Assembly (NCBI GenBank): GCA_016222925.1
Contig: JACRQB010000160.1
Location: 1-6,542, forward strand
Length of the DNA stretch: 6,542 bases
Direction: 5' to 3'
DNA from: Nitrospirota bacterium
GTDB lineage: Bacteria > Nitrospirota > Nitrospiria > Nitrospirales > Nitrospiraceae
Position 1 is the stretch's first letter; every line of letters starts with the position of its first letter. The position numbers were made by a program, and so were the translations under genes. Positions 1-6,392 of the stretch are shown here, piece by piece. The notes under the pieces were generated by a model, which searched no databases, was not told where the DNA came from, and worked only from the letters and a program-made list of their open reading frames with translations.

Positions 1-387
1 GCTGGTCACGGTGAACAAAAAGAGTGCATCGAGTCCTATCCGTTTGCCCTCTCGGATAGCGGCCTCCAGCAACGCCGACCCCACACCTCGGCGCCGACAA
101 TCCTGTGACACATACAGACTGGCCAGCCAGGGCGATAAGGCGGCAGCGAACCGCTTCCACGCGGACGCTACACAGCCAAACCCATCGATGATCCATCGCT
201 CCTTTTGTAGCAGTCCCGCATGGATCTCCAGGTATTCAATATGAGGAATCTCTTCGCCACCGGCCTGGTATCTGATGGAATCGATCGGATTCAGAGGCAG
301 ACCGGTGATGTTAGCCATTGTTCTAACCAGCGTGGATTGGCCACCACCGGTGTTCCCCAACACCGCGCCCTTCTCATACGTCACCAC
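1..387 (-). CDS. Chimeric partial ORF: P-loop kinase-like N-terminus fused in frame to GNAT acetyltransferase core (possible pseudogene)
   Basis: Read on the minus strand, this frame has no stop and runs off the window at position 1, giving at least 129 residues. Residues 8-83 resemble the small P-loop kinases related to adenylate kinase and DNA topology modulation proteins: a Walker A-like GNTGGGQST (residues 11-19), then TGLPLNPIDSIRY and RWIIDGFGCVASAW. The invariant Walker A lysine is glutamine (codon CAA, 339-337), which should cripple phosphate binding. From about residue 84 the sequence changes to GNAT motif A: LASLYVSQDCRRRGVGSALL, with the acetyl-CoA pyrophosphate loop R-R-G-V-G at residues 99-103. 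The kinase's C-terminal half and the GNAT N-terminal half are both missing, so a deletion joining two genes is the likely origin. The start is uncertain. Tandem GTG codons at 387 and 384 fit the family N-terminus but lack a clear ribosome binding site. An in-frame ATG at 495 would add an arginine-rich extension unlike the family. Confidence 0.6.
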   Translation of the reverse strand, partial: MVTYEKGAVLGNTGGGQSTLVRTMANITGLPLNPIDSIRYQAGGEEIPHIEYLEIHAGLLQKERWIIDGFGCVASAWKRFAAALSPWLASLYVSQDCRRRGVGSALLEAAIREGKRIGLDALFLFTVTS

Positions 388-498
388 TCGCAATCTAGTG
401 TGACTTCGGGGCCGCCTTACGTTGAGCCTACGTCGCAAGCGAGATGCACGTCGACCGACTGCGGGGACGCATTTGGTGCACTTACAAGGACTCATGGC

Positions 499-849
499 TC
501 AGAACATCATGACGTGATCGACAAGATACTTCCCGTCTTGCTCCACGAGAAGCATCTCGGCAACGAACTCTCCTTGCGCTTTCGTGAACCATTGCTTCCA
601 GATGACTGCTGCGGCTCCAGAGCGCCTGAATACGGCTACCGGCTCACGTCGTGAAAAATACCCTTTCTCACGCTGGTATTGCTCACAGACCCTGTGGAGA
701 TGCTCAGGAGTGACGATCCTCTTGAGCCGGTCTGTGAAGTCTTGGACATGCCGTTCATGGTCGCTCGCGGTGGATGCGTCCATGAGGTTGTCCATGATCG
801 GATTGGCGATTCCCAAAATCTGGTCGTCCGACATCTGCTCCAAGTTCAT
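499..849 (-). CDS. Small conserved-looking protein of unknown function, probable integron cassette cargo
   Basis: This 116-residue protein is not one I can assign to a named family. It has no signal peptide or membrane segment and is probably cytosolic. The N-terminal half looks helical and acidic, with a histidine-containing stretch near residues 30-45. The C-terminal half alternates hydrophobic and polar residues (VAVFRR, AAVIWKQWF, EFVAEMLLVE, KYLVDHVMMF), suggesting a curved beta-sheet like NTF2/SnoaL folds; this is a guess from pattern only. The start is supported by GAGGG about 7 nt upstream of the ATG. The ATG lies 17 nt beyond the core of the attC-like site at 866-938, the short leader expected of a cassette gene. 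Codon use looks normal for a real gene, and the competing plus-strand frames read as shadows. No clear attC of its own was found between its stop and the chimera that follows. Confidence 0.72.
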   Translation of the reverse strand: MNLEQMSDDQILGIANPIMDNLMDASTASDHERHVQDFTDRLKRIVTPEHLHRVCEQYQREKGYFSRREPVAVFRRSGAAAVIWKQWFTKAQGEFVAEMLLVEQDGKYLVDHVMMF

Positions 850-865
850 GAGACTTCCCTCTGAT

Positions 866-938
866 TGCTAACGCCACACTTCAGCCGCTCCGGCTCAGGA
901 TCGCACAAGCTGCCGATGGCTGCAATCCGCTGTTATCC
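866..938 (-). repeat. attC-like integron recombination site
   Basis: In minus-strand reading the site starts with R'' GGATAAC (938-932), then a 6-nt spacer, then L'' TTGCAGCC (925-918). A 31-nt centre follows, then L' GGCTGAA (886-880), a 7-nt spacer, and R' GTTAGCA (872-866). CAGCC pairs with GGCTG, and the inner CGGC pairs with GCCG, forming the imperfect hairpin expected of a folded attC. Box order and spacer lengths (6 and 7) match those I recall for the aadA-type 60-bp attC element. The site begins 11 nt after the stop of the SnoaL-like gene and ends 16 nt before the next start codon, the position an attC holds in a cassette array. R' departs from the strict GTTRRRY consensus at its last two bases. 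The centre is 31 nt, within the variable attC range. A structure-based attC search would settle it. Confidence 0.68.
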
Positions 939-949
939 GGCTGTTCACG

Positions 950-1369
950 TCACGCTTTGCGCAGCTCGCGAATGAGCCGCAGGAAATCGATTTCGCCCCA
1001 CGATTCGGCGATTCGGCCATTCTCGATTCGATAGACCACTAGGCCCGTGAATTCCAAGAACCGACCTGTGGGCTCGATGCCCTCGAATGCACCGAGATGA
1101 GTCACGTGTGCAGTGGTTCTAAGCACGACGCGATCGCCCTCGGCGATGAGATCGTCGACGGAGTGGCGTGCCCCCGGGAATGCCTTGCAGAACTGTCTTT
1201 CAAGCCGTTCGAGCTCCGTTCGATCCATGGTCGCAGAACCCAAATGGCCCACGTAGTTAGATGTAATCCAATCGTCGAACTCACCAGGGAACCCGTTGTT
1301 CGAGAAGGCAATCCATCTTCGAATCAGTTCTTCGTTCAGCTCCGGTTGCTCAGAGAGCTCGTCTTTCAT
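950..1369 (-). CDS. SnoaL-like / ester cyclase family protein
   Basis: This 139-residue protein fits the SnoaL-like branch of the NTF2 superfamily (polyketide cyclase or 'ester cyclase' annotations), whose members are small cone-shaped alpha+beta proteins. The recognisable core is the run from AFPGARHSVDDLIAEGDRVV (residues 63-82), through THLGAFEGIEPTGR (90-103), to EFTGLVVYRIENGRIAESWG (106-125). The conserved histidine, glutamate and tryptophan positions sit there. Most homologues of this type are functionally uncharacterised and the name does not imply polyketide synthesis; no such genes are nearby. The ATG at 1369 is preceded by a strong AAGGAGG about 7 nt upstream. The gene sits between a GTTAGGT core (1400-1394) and an attC-like element (938-866), giving an apparent cassette of about 530 bp. 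Expression would come from an upstream promoter or a cassette promoter; none is clearly visible. Confidence 0.88.
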   Translation of the reverse strand: MKDELSEQPELNEELIRRWIAFSNNGFPGEFDDWITSNYVGHLGSATMDRTELERLERQFCKAFPGARHSVDDLIAEGDRVVLRTTAHVTHLGAFEGIEPTGRFLEFTGLVVYRIENGRIAESWGEIDFLRLIRELRKA

Positions 1370-1393
1370 GCGGTGGCCTCCTTACGCTGCATA

Positions 1394-1400
1394 ACCTAAC
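1394..1400 (-). other. Putative cassette boundary core (R' simple site, GTTAGGT)
   Basis: Minus-strand GTTAGGT matches the integron core consensus GTTRRRY exactly and lies 24 nt before the start of the SnoaL-like gene. It overlaps a second core-like GTTATGC immediately downstream. A partner R''-like ACCCAAC occurs about 100 nt upstream (near 1500-1494). The L boxes that should pair between them are not convincing, so only the core is reported. The heptamer is short and would occur by chance; the support comes from its place relative to the gene and to the attC-like element. Confidence 0.35.
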
Positions 1401-1905
1401 GAGGAGAAGTTTTTCCTATCAAAGGATCAGCTGCTAAAGACTCGTGTGTCAGGGGAATTCAAACACCCGATCGCAACAGCCTCTCAAGGCGATGTTGGGT
1501 GTGGCAGGATCAGAAATCGAGACAAGATGTTGCCGGCTGGACACCTCGCCCATGGGAGATCTTCAGCGGATATCCGAGCATGGGACCACCATGTTCAGGT
1601 CTAAAGCACCATCCCGATGCAGCAGTTCGGTCTGCTTACCCCAAAACACCAGCTCGCCATGACAAGACCTCGTAGAGCGACAGGAAAGGAGGCAGTCTTA
1701 ATCGGATTTTCTCAAGCGCGCTGGATTGGCCATTCTTGGATTGTAGCCATCAATATTGGAGTCTCCCATTCCCGAAGATTGCCAGAGGTGGCAGGTGCCC
1801 CAACCCATCGCTGCCGGGCCTTGCAATTACAACCCTAAAAGCAACGGGTCGGGACCGTACATGTGCGCACGTTATCCCTGTGATGTCTGACTATGAGCCT
1901 CTCGA
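1401..1905. other. About 500 bp without a supportable gene
   Basis: No frame on either strand here shows a recognisable domain plus a start and ribosome binding site. The open frames on the plus strand (1444-1662, 1617-1838, 1736-1960) have low-complexity, cysteine- and serine-rich translations typical of non-coding reading. On the minus strand, one frame from 1658 to about 1454 reads GELVFWGKQTELLHRD and later MGEVSSRQHLVSISD, broken by a single TGA at 1565-1563. It looks somewhat protein-like and may be a decayed coding remnant, but I do not recognise it. I see no strong terminator after the receptor gene, no tRNA and no transposon ends. Confidence 0.5.
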
Positions 1906-4521
1906 TCACATGAACTCGAACTTCAGGGAGCCGATCACCGTGAATGGTGCCCCGGTATAAACAATCTCCCTGAAGTTTTGTGTGCCTGAGAAGTACCGCT
2001 GGTCTAACACATTGGTAAAGTTTATGGAGGCAAGAAGATTTGTGCGAGTGAAGAACTCCGGCTTTCTGTAGTACACAGCGGCATCCATACGTGCGTATCC
2101 AGGAAGCTCAAACGAAGCCTGACAATTAGTCGGATCTGTACATTGGAACACGCCGTTTCGCTTGCCCTGTGCAAACATCCCCAGACCAACGCCCAGCCCT
2201 TTCAATGGCCCGTCCTGCAAGAAATAGGTCGTCCAGACTCTTCCCTGGTGGAGCGATGAATTGGGAACTCGGCTTCCAACAAGGAACACGTTGTCCTCTG
2301 TGACCCGCGCGTCGGTATAGGCATAGTTGGCGATGATGTCCCAACCGGGCAGTATTCTTCCCGCCACGTCAAACTCAATCCCTTGGCTGCGCTGCTCACC
2401 GGTCGGGACAGAGAACACGAATCCGCTGAGCGGATCGCCCGTTAAGACATTCCGTTTCTTGATATGAAAAGCCGCAATGGTCGCCCGCAACCGGTTATCC
2501 GGGCTCTGAAACTTCACACCTCCCTCAACGGACTTCCCACGCTCCGGCGCGAATGTGCCTCCAGTGGCGCTTCTGAGTCCTGGCTCCTGGGGGGCAAACG
2601 ACTCTGTATAGTTGGCAAAGAGCGCGATTGGTTTCCACGGTTGATACGTCAGCCCAATCGATGGACTAAAGGCCAGCTCTGTTTGACTCGTATGGGTCGT
2701 ATCCAGTGTGTCATCGGTCGGGCGATTCGTGAGGTCCTGTTTAAAATAATCGAACCGACCGCCTCCGTGCAGATGGAGATTGTCCAGGAGGCTCACGTGA
2801 TCCCCAAAGTAGAAGCCCAAGATATTATTGACCGTCTTGCTATTGCTGAATTTCGAAAGCGGCGTATCCAGAAAGAACCGGTTCCTGGTGTTGAAGATAT
2901 TGATAAAACTAAAGGCTCCCGGCGTGCTCGTGTCACCGCCGAAATCACTGAACGCCGACTCTGACGCGACTTCCCGCCCCAGTTCGACCCCGACAATCGT
3001 CTTGTGCGCCAGTGCGCCGGTGGCGAATTTTCCGTGCAATTCATTTTGCAAATAGTGACTTTGAGTAGTTGTCGGAATCACGAACCGCGCTAAGTTCAGA
3101 TTCCCTTCGTTTTCGTCTCCGATCAGGAACCAGGATTCCATGCTGCTGTATCGGCTACGGGCCACAGCCGCTCTAAACGCCGTGCGCCATCTGAACATAT
3201 CATTGAAGTCGTGCAGGAAGGTCAGCGTGGCCTTTCCATGATTCGTCTCGAGTTTTCTCCTCGGATCGCCCAGGAAATTATTGACGGGAATCGACGCCAC
3301 GCCGCCACCGATTGCCACGAGCCCACGATCGATCGGCCTGTTGTCATAGAGATACTCGGCCTCAAACCGGAACGTCGTCCGCGGTCCCAACTCCCAGCCA
3401 AACGTCGGCGCGAGAAAGATGCGTTCCGAGCGGACACCTTCTCGATAACTGCCGGCATTTTCGTACATGCCATTGAATCGATACGTGAGGGTCTTACTCT
3501 CATTCAGCGGCCCGCCGATGTCTATTTGTGGACGGTACAGATCGTAATTACCGAGAAGCATTTCGGCTGCATAGTAGGGATCCTTCAACGGCGCCTTGGT
3601 GATTTGATGAATCATTCCACCCGGATCCGATCGGCCGTACAAATACGACGGCGGGCTCTTCACCACTTCTATCGATTCGATGTTAATGATGTCTCGCTGT
3701 GAGCGCGAGCTGAAGGTACTGTCATCGCGAAATCCGTTCTTGAAGACATTGAACGGCGATGCGAATCCACGAATCATGAAGTTGCCGCCCTGCCCACCCT
3801 GGGTGCTGAATTGCGACACACCGCTCACGTTGAGCAACGCCTCATCGAGACGGATGACTCTCTGATCTTCGATCACTTGCCTCGTGACGGTCTGGATGGA
3901 TCGAGGCGTGTCGTGAACCGGAACGGGGATTCTCAGTGCAGTCGATGTGTCTTGCGCGGTATAAGCAGAGTCCTTTCGCTCTCGTGTCTCTTTCACCATC
4001 ACTTCAGGGAGCTTGATTGGCTTTTGTGAAGCCGGGGCCATTGGCTCCCCTGCGGACTCCGGAGAGGCCTTCTTCTCTTCCGCCAACATCGGTGATGCGG
4101 TAGCCGGTACAACGACACCCGGCACGAGCGTGACGGCTCTCGTACCGGTCACACGATAGGTCAGCCCTGTGCCTGCTAACAACGCTTGCAACGCCTCTTC
4201 CGGCTGATACGTCCCGCTGATACCGGATACATTGATGCCGGAGACAAGCTCGGATGGCACACTGACCTGCCAACCCGTTGCTTCAGCAAAGGTGTTCAAT
4301 GCTGCCCCGAGTGGCTGGGCGGGGATGTTCATGGCAGCCGTGGCACGTGACGCCTCTGAGATCACACCGTCCTGGGCAACGACCGTACCGGCTGCCATCG
4401 TGATGAAGGTAAAAAGAAACAGGCTCCAGCTCACAGGCTGCGCCCATGTGTCAGTCCACCGTGCTCTGCGTGCCTCGTCTCGTGCAACATGTTTGTTTGT
4501 GTGCAAATCTCGTTGTTCCAT
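1906..4521 (-). CDS. TonB-dependent siderophore receptor with N-terminal STN signalling domain (FecA/FpvA type)
   Basis: This is an outer-membrane beta-barrel transporter of 871 residues that should take up a ferric siderophore or chelate using TonB energy, and signal its occupancy inward. A signal sequence with a long positively charged n-region has its hydrophobic core at about residues 29-47, with a likely cut after VVA. The STN domain spans about 62-132 (NIPAQPLGAALNTFAEATGW onward). A linker leads to a TonB-box-like PEVMVKE (173-179). The plug covers about 198-310 (DTPRSIQTVTRQVIEDQ, FMIRGF, IESIEVVKSPPSYLYGR, GGMI). The rest is the 22-strand barrel, with the family's late motifs EFDVAGRILPGWDIIANYAY and NFTNVLDQRYF. 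The ATG at 4521 was chosen because GGAAAGAG precedes it. A GTG at 4587 would add 22 residues ahead of the signal sequence. The gene lies 107 nt after fecR, consistent with the signalling trio. The ligand cannot be named from sequence. The protein ends KFEFM, one residue past the usual terminal phenylalanine. Confidence 0.95.
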   Translation of the reverse strand: MEQRDLHTNKHVARDEARRARWTDTWAQPVSWSLFLFTFITMAAGTVVAQDGVISEASRATAAMNIPAQPLGAALNTFAEATGWQVSVPSELVSGINVSGISGTYQPEEALQALLAGTGLTYRVTGTRAVTLVPGVVVPATASPMLAEEKKASPESAGEPMAPASQKPIKLPEVMVKETRERKDSAYTAQDTSTALRIPVPVHDTPRSIQTVTRQVIEDQRVIRLDEALLNVSGVSQFSTQGGQGGNFMIRGFASPFNVFKNGFRDDSTFSSRSQRDIINIESIEVVKSPPSYLYGRSDPGGMIHQITKAPLKDPYYAAEMLLGNYDLYRPQIDIGGPLNESKTLTYRFNGMYENAGSYREGVRSERIFLAPTFGWELGPRTTFRFEAEYLYDNRPIDRGLVAIGGGVASIPVNNFLGDPRRKLETNHGKATLTFLHDFNDMFRWRTAFRAAVARSRYSSMESWFLIGDENEGNLNLARFVIPTTTQSHYLQNELHGKFATGALAHKTIVGVELGREVASESAFSDFGGDTSTPGAFSFINIFNTRNRFFLDTPLSKFSNSKTVNNILGFYFGDHVSLLDNLHLHGGGRFDYFKQDLTNRPTDDTLDTTHTSQTELAFSPSIGLTYQPWKPIALFANYTESFAPQEPGLRSATGGTFAPERGKSVEGGVKFQSPDNRLRATIAAFHIKKRNVLTGDPLSGFVFSVPTGEQRSQGIEFDVAGRILPGWDIIANYAYTDARVTEDNVFLVGSRVPNSSLHQGRVWTTYFLQDGPLKGLGVGLGMFAQGKRNGVFQCTDPTNCQASFELPGYARMDAAVYYRKPEFFTRTNLLASINFTNVLDQRYFSGTQNFREIVYTGAPFTVIGSLKFEFM
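4509..4516 (-). other. N-terminal codons of receptor, start-choice marker
   Basis: The receptor start was decided by the sequence just upstream of 4521: GGGAAAGAG lies about 4 nt before the ATG on the minus strand. A stronger AGGAGG is about 20 nt away, too far for that ATG and with no start codon at proper spacing. The interval given falls just inside the gene and marks the codons that follow the chosen start. Confidence 0.2.
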
Positions 4522-4628
4522 TGTTCTCTTTCCCGTAGGGCCTCCTGTTTTTCGATTCACGTTCTCTGTAGACGGGAGAGGACACACTCTTCCTCACCTG
4601 TTGCTAGGCCAATCGACGATTTTGAGGG

Positions 4629-5612
4629 TCAAAACAAAATGACAAGCCGATCAGCCAGGCTGATCGTTGAGAGAGGAACTGTCTGTAGGAGCAACGCCAG
4701 CGCGCCGGCGGGATCATCGACATTGTAGGTGCCGGTCACGTTGATGTGGCCGACCTGTCGATTCATGAGCAGGATCCTGCCGGCATGATATCGCTGCAAT
4801 TCCTCGAGCACCTGCGTAAATGGAACGTTCTGAACCACCAGCCGACCGCGCATCCATGAGGAGGCAGTCGTCATGTCGACGGCCTGCGGCCGGCTGAGAT
4901 GATGTGGCTCCGTCTGGATCTGTGATCCCGCGGTCACAGCGACTGGAAAGCCTGTCTTCGCTTTGGATTCAACTTCGACAGCACCTTCGAGGACGGTGAT
5001 ACGATCGCCACCCGCGTCGGTTCGTACGACAAATGCTGTTCCAACAGCTCGAACCGTGGTGTCCGCGCTCTCGACGAAAAACGGCCGCTCCGCGTCGTGT
5101 TGGACCTTGAGAAACACTTCACCCTTGAGCAAACGGATTCGGCGAGTCGTTCCGTCAAACGAGAGCGCGAGGGCTGTCTGGGTATTGAGCGTGGCAATCG
5201 ACTGATCGGGCAACTCGACGGTGCGCCGCTCTCCAACCCCCGTCTGATAGTCAGCCTGCCAGCGGATGGAAATATCAAAATGATCGGCGAGGAGCACCAC
5301 GAAGACAAGGCACGCAGCTGCCAGGACGGGCCATCGCAGAGAAAACGTCGGCTTTGATTCAAGCCAGGACGGACTTGCCCCCGCCACGACAGAAGCAGCC
5401 GCAGTCAGCTCAGGACTATCCCATACTCTGGAAACCGTGCGATAGATGAGGGCATGCTGAGGACTCTGCGCCTGCCAGACCTCGAAGGCTCGCCGTTCTT
5501 CTTTCGTAATACGGCTGTTCTGTAAACAAATGACCCACGCGACCGCTTCTTTCCTCAGTCGAACGTCTTCCTCGGATTGCGCCATGTCGTCTGAATCGTC
5601 CGGGCACTGCAT
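4629..5612 (-). CDS. fecR: FecR family transmembrane sigma-factor regulator
   Basis: This 327-residue inner-membrane protein should transmit the receptor's signal to the FecI-type sigma factor, acting as anti-sigma factor and/or activator. The cytoplasmic N-terminus matches the DUF4880 segment at about residues 20-64 (EAVAWVICLQNS, RRAFEVWQAQSPQHALIYRTV). A single membrane helix lies at about 93-110 (RWPVLAAACLVFVVLLADHF). The periplasmic FecR domain covers about 122-216, with TGVGERRTVELPDQSIATLN, LLKGEVFLKVQHDAERPF and VRAVGTAFVVR. The C-terminal 255-325 resembles the STN-like domain of FecR proteins (VPFTQVLEELQRYHAGRILL, GTYNVDDPAGALALLL), which meets the receptor's STN domain. Length and order are normal for the family. 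The start is uncertain: the ATG at 5612 lacks a good ribosome binding site, and an in-frame ATG at 5585 would also keep the whole domain. The gene begins 75 nt after fecI. Confidence 0.93.
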   Translation of the reverse strand: MQCPDDSDDMAQSEEDVRLRKEAVAWVICLQNSRITKEERRAFEVWQAQSPQHALIYRTVSRVWDSPELTAAASVVAGASPSWLESKPTFSLRWPVLAAACLVFVVLLADHFDISIRWQADYQTGVGERRTVELPDQSIATLNTQTALALSFDGTTRRIRLLKGEVFLKVQHDAERPFFVESADTTVRAVGTAFVVRTDAGGDRITVLEGAVEVESKAKTGFPVAVTAGSQIQTEPHHLSRPQAVDMTTASSWMRGRLVVQNVPFTQVLEELQRYHAGRILLMNRQVGHINVTGTYNVDDPAGALALLLQTVPLSTISLADRLVILF

Positions 5613-5652
5613 GCATCAGTCCGGTCGGCCATGGTTCACCAAAACCTGGACT

Positions 5653-5682
5653 AGTATACAGTGTGACGATTGAACGAACCAA
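5653..5682 (-). promoter_or_regulatory. Possible sigma70-type promoter ahead of fecR
   Basis: Minus-strand TTGGTT (5682-5677) and TATACT (5658-5653) are 18 nt apart in the fecI-fecR gap, and the -10 matches 5 of 6 consensus positions. If used, it would give fecR some expression independent of fecI. The -35 is weak, so this may be chance. Confidence 0.25.
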
Positions 5683-5687
5683 GATCC

Positions 5688-6281
5688 TCACTCCTGGTGA
5701 TCAATGGCCTCAAGAGCCTCACAACTTTGATCCAGGGCGCGCATCAGCAGCTTTTCCACCCCGCTCTCCGAGATATTCATCCGTACGGCGATTTCCTGGT
5801 AGGAATACCCATACACCCGACAGAGTACGAAGGCTTCACGGCTGCGAGGAGGAAGCTGTTGAATCGCCTGAAGACAGAGGCGAAGGCGCTGTTTCGCGTG
5901 GAATTCGCGTTCCGGTGAAGGTGCCTGAGACGGTACGGCCATTGCGGCATCCATACCATCGAAGGCTTGGACGCTATTTTTTTCTTTCCGCAGATGGTCA
6001 ATCGCCAGATTCGCGGCAATTCGATGGAGCAATGCGCGAGGCTGCTCGACGACATGCCCTTCGCCGAGCCGCAGCAACCGGACATAGGTATCCTGGACCA
6101 GATCCGCAGCCGTTTCGTGCGACTTCACGATACCGACAAGCCGGCGCGTGAGTTCCTCGCGGTACTGATGGAACAATGAGGCGATCTGCGCATACGTGAG
6201 ACGCAGTGCGGTCCCCACATTGGAAATGTCTCGTGAAGCCATGAGCTGTGCTTCAGCGAGATGTGTACTGTGTGTCGTCAT
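5688..6281 (-). CDS. fecI: ECF RNA polymerase sigma factor, FecI family
   Basis: This 197-residue extracytoplasmic-function sigma factor should direct RNA polymerase to iron-uptake promoters, probably including that of the receptor downstream. Region 2 runs from about residue 35 to 100: FHQYREELTRRLVGIV, the HETAADLVQDTYVRLLR core-binding helix, and HRIAANLAIDHLRKEK for -10 recognition. Region 4 runs from about 134 to 185: CLQAIQQLPPRSREAFVLCR, then the helix-turn-helix YSYQEIAVRMNISESGVEKL that contacts the -35 element. Region 3 is absent, as expected for ECF factors. The ATG at 6281 has AAAGGGAG about 8 nt upstream. A second ATG at 6242 is possible but has less support, and residues before about 30 are poorly conserved in the family. 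It is followed at 75 nt by fecR. Iron control is likely through Fur (see the site at 6503-6521). Confidence 0.95.
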   Translation of the reverse strand: MTTHSTHLAEAQLMASRDISNVGTALRLTYAQIASLFHQYREELTRRLVGIVKSHETAADLVQDTYVRLLRLGEGHVVEQPRALLHRIAANLAIDHLRKEKNSVQAFDGMDAAMAVPSQAPSPEREFHAKQRLRLCLQAIQQLPPRSREAFVLCRVYGYSYQEIAVRMNISESGVEKLLMRALDQSCEALEAIDHQE

Positions 6282-6310
6282 TGCCTATCTCCCTTTGGTC
6301 CAGCGTTCTC

Positions 6311-6348
6311 AATAAAAAAGCCCAGGGTGTCCTTTGACACCCTGGGCT
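6311..6348 (-). terminator. Strong intrinsic terminator, or attenuator in the fecI leader
   Basis: A perfect 13-bp stem (AGCCCAGGGTGTC, 6319-6331, with its complement at 6336-6348) encloses a 4-nt loop. On the minus strand it is followed by TTTTTTATT (6319-6311), so it terminates RNA made in the direction of fecI. The plus-strand side lacks a T tract. It ends 29 bp before the fecI start codon, leaving little room for a separate promoter between them. Confidence 0.93.
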
Positions 6349-6392
6349 CCGGTCTTCAATGACCTCTGGCCTCGTTTAATGGTGGTTGCTAT

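Noticed and set aside
388..495. ATG at 495 as start of the chimeric ORF, 3 nt after the previous stop region
   Set aside because: It would add 36 arginine- and cysteine-rich residues not seen in P-loop kinases of this type; tandem GTG codons at 387/384 place the Walker A loop at the usual distance from the start.
220..654. Plus-strand open frame (144 codons) across the chimera and the unknown small gene
   Set aside because: It is antisense to two minus-strand frames with better coding evidence, and its translation has no recognisable family.
1394..1500. A second full attC upstream of the SnoaL-like gene
   Set aside because: ACCCAAC and GTTAGGT could serve as outer boxes, but the inner L boxes do not pair convincingly, so only the core was reported.
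1797..1877. attC-like pair GGATAAC and GTTGGGG downstream of the receptor gene
   Set aside because: The R''-like heptamer is identical to that in the supported site, but no inner inverted boxes at the right spacing were found.
2464..2964. Long plus-strand open frame (166 codons) antisense to the receptor gene
   Set aside because: It lies wholly inside a well-supported receptor gene, has no recognisable domain or ribosome binding site, and reads as a shadow frame.
3211..3702. Second long plus-strand open frame (163 codons) antisense to the receptor gene
   Set aside because: Same reasons; the minus-strand receptor barrel and plug motifs run straight through it.
4522..4587. GTG at 4587 as start of the receptor
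   Set aside because: The extra 22 residues precede an already complete signal sequence, and the ATG at 4521 has a better placed ribosome binding site.
4522..4628. A FecI-dependent promoter for the receptor in the fecR-receptor gap
   Set aside because: One is expected from family knowledge, but no -35/-10 pair could be matched with confidence by eye.
5663..6151. Plus-strand open frame (162 codons) over the sigma-factor gene
   Set aside because: The translation is rich in Pro and Arg with no known motif, and the minus strand encodes clear sigma regions 2 and 4.
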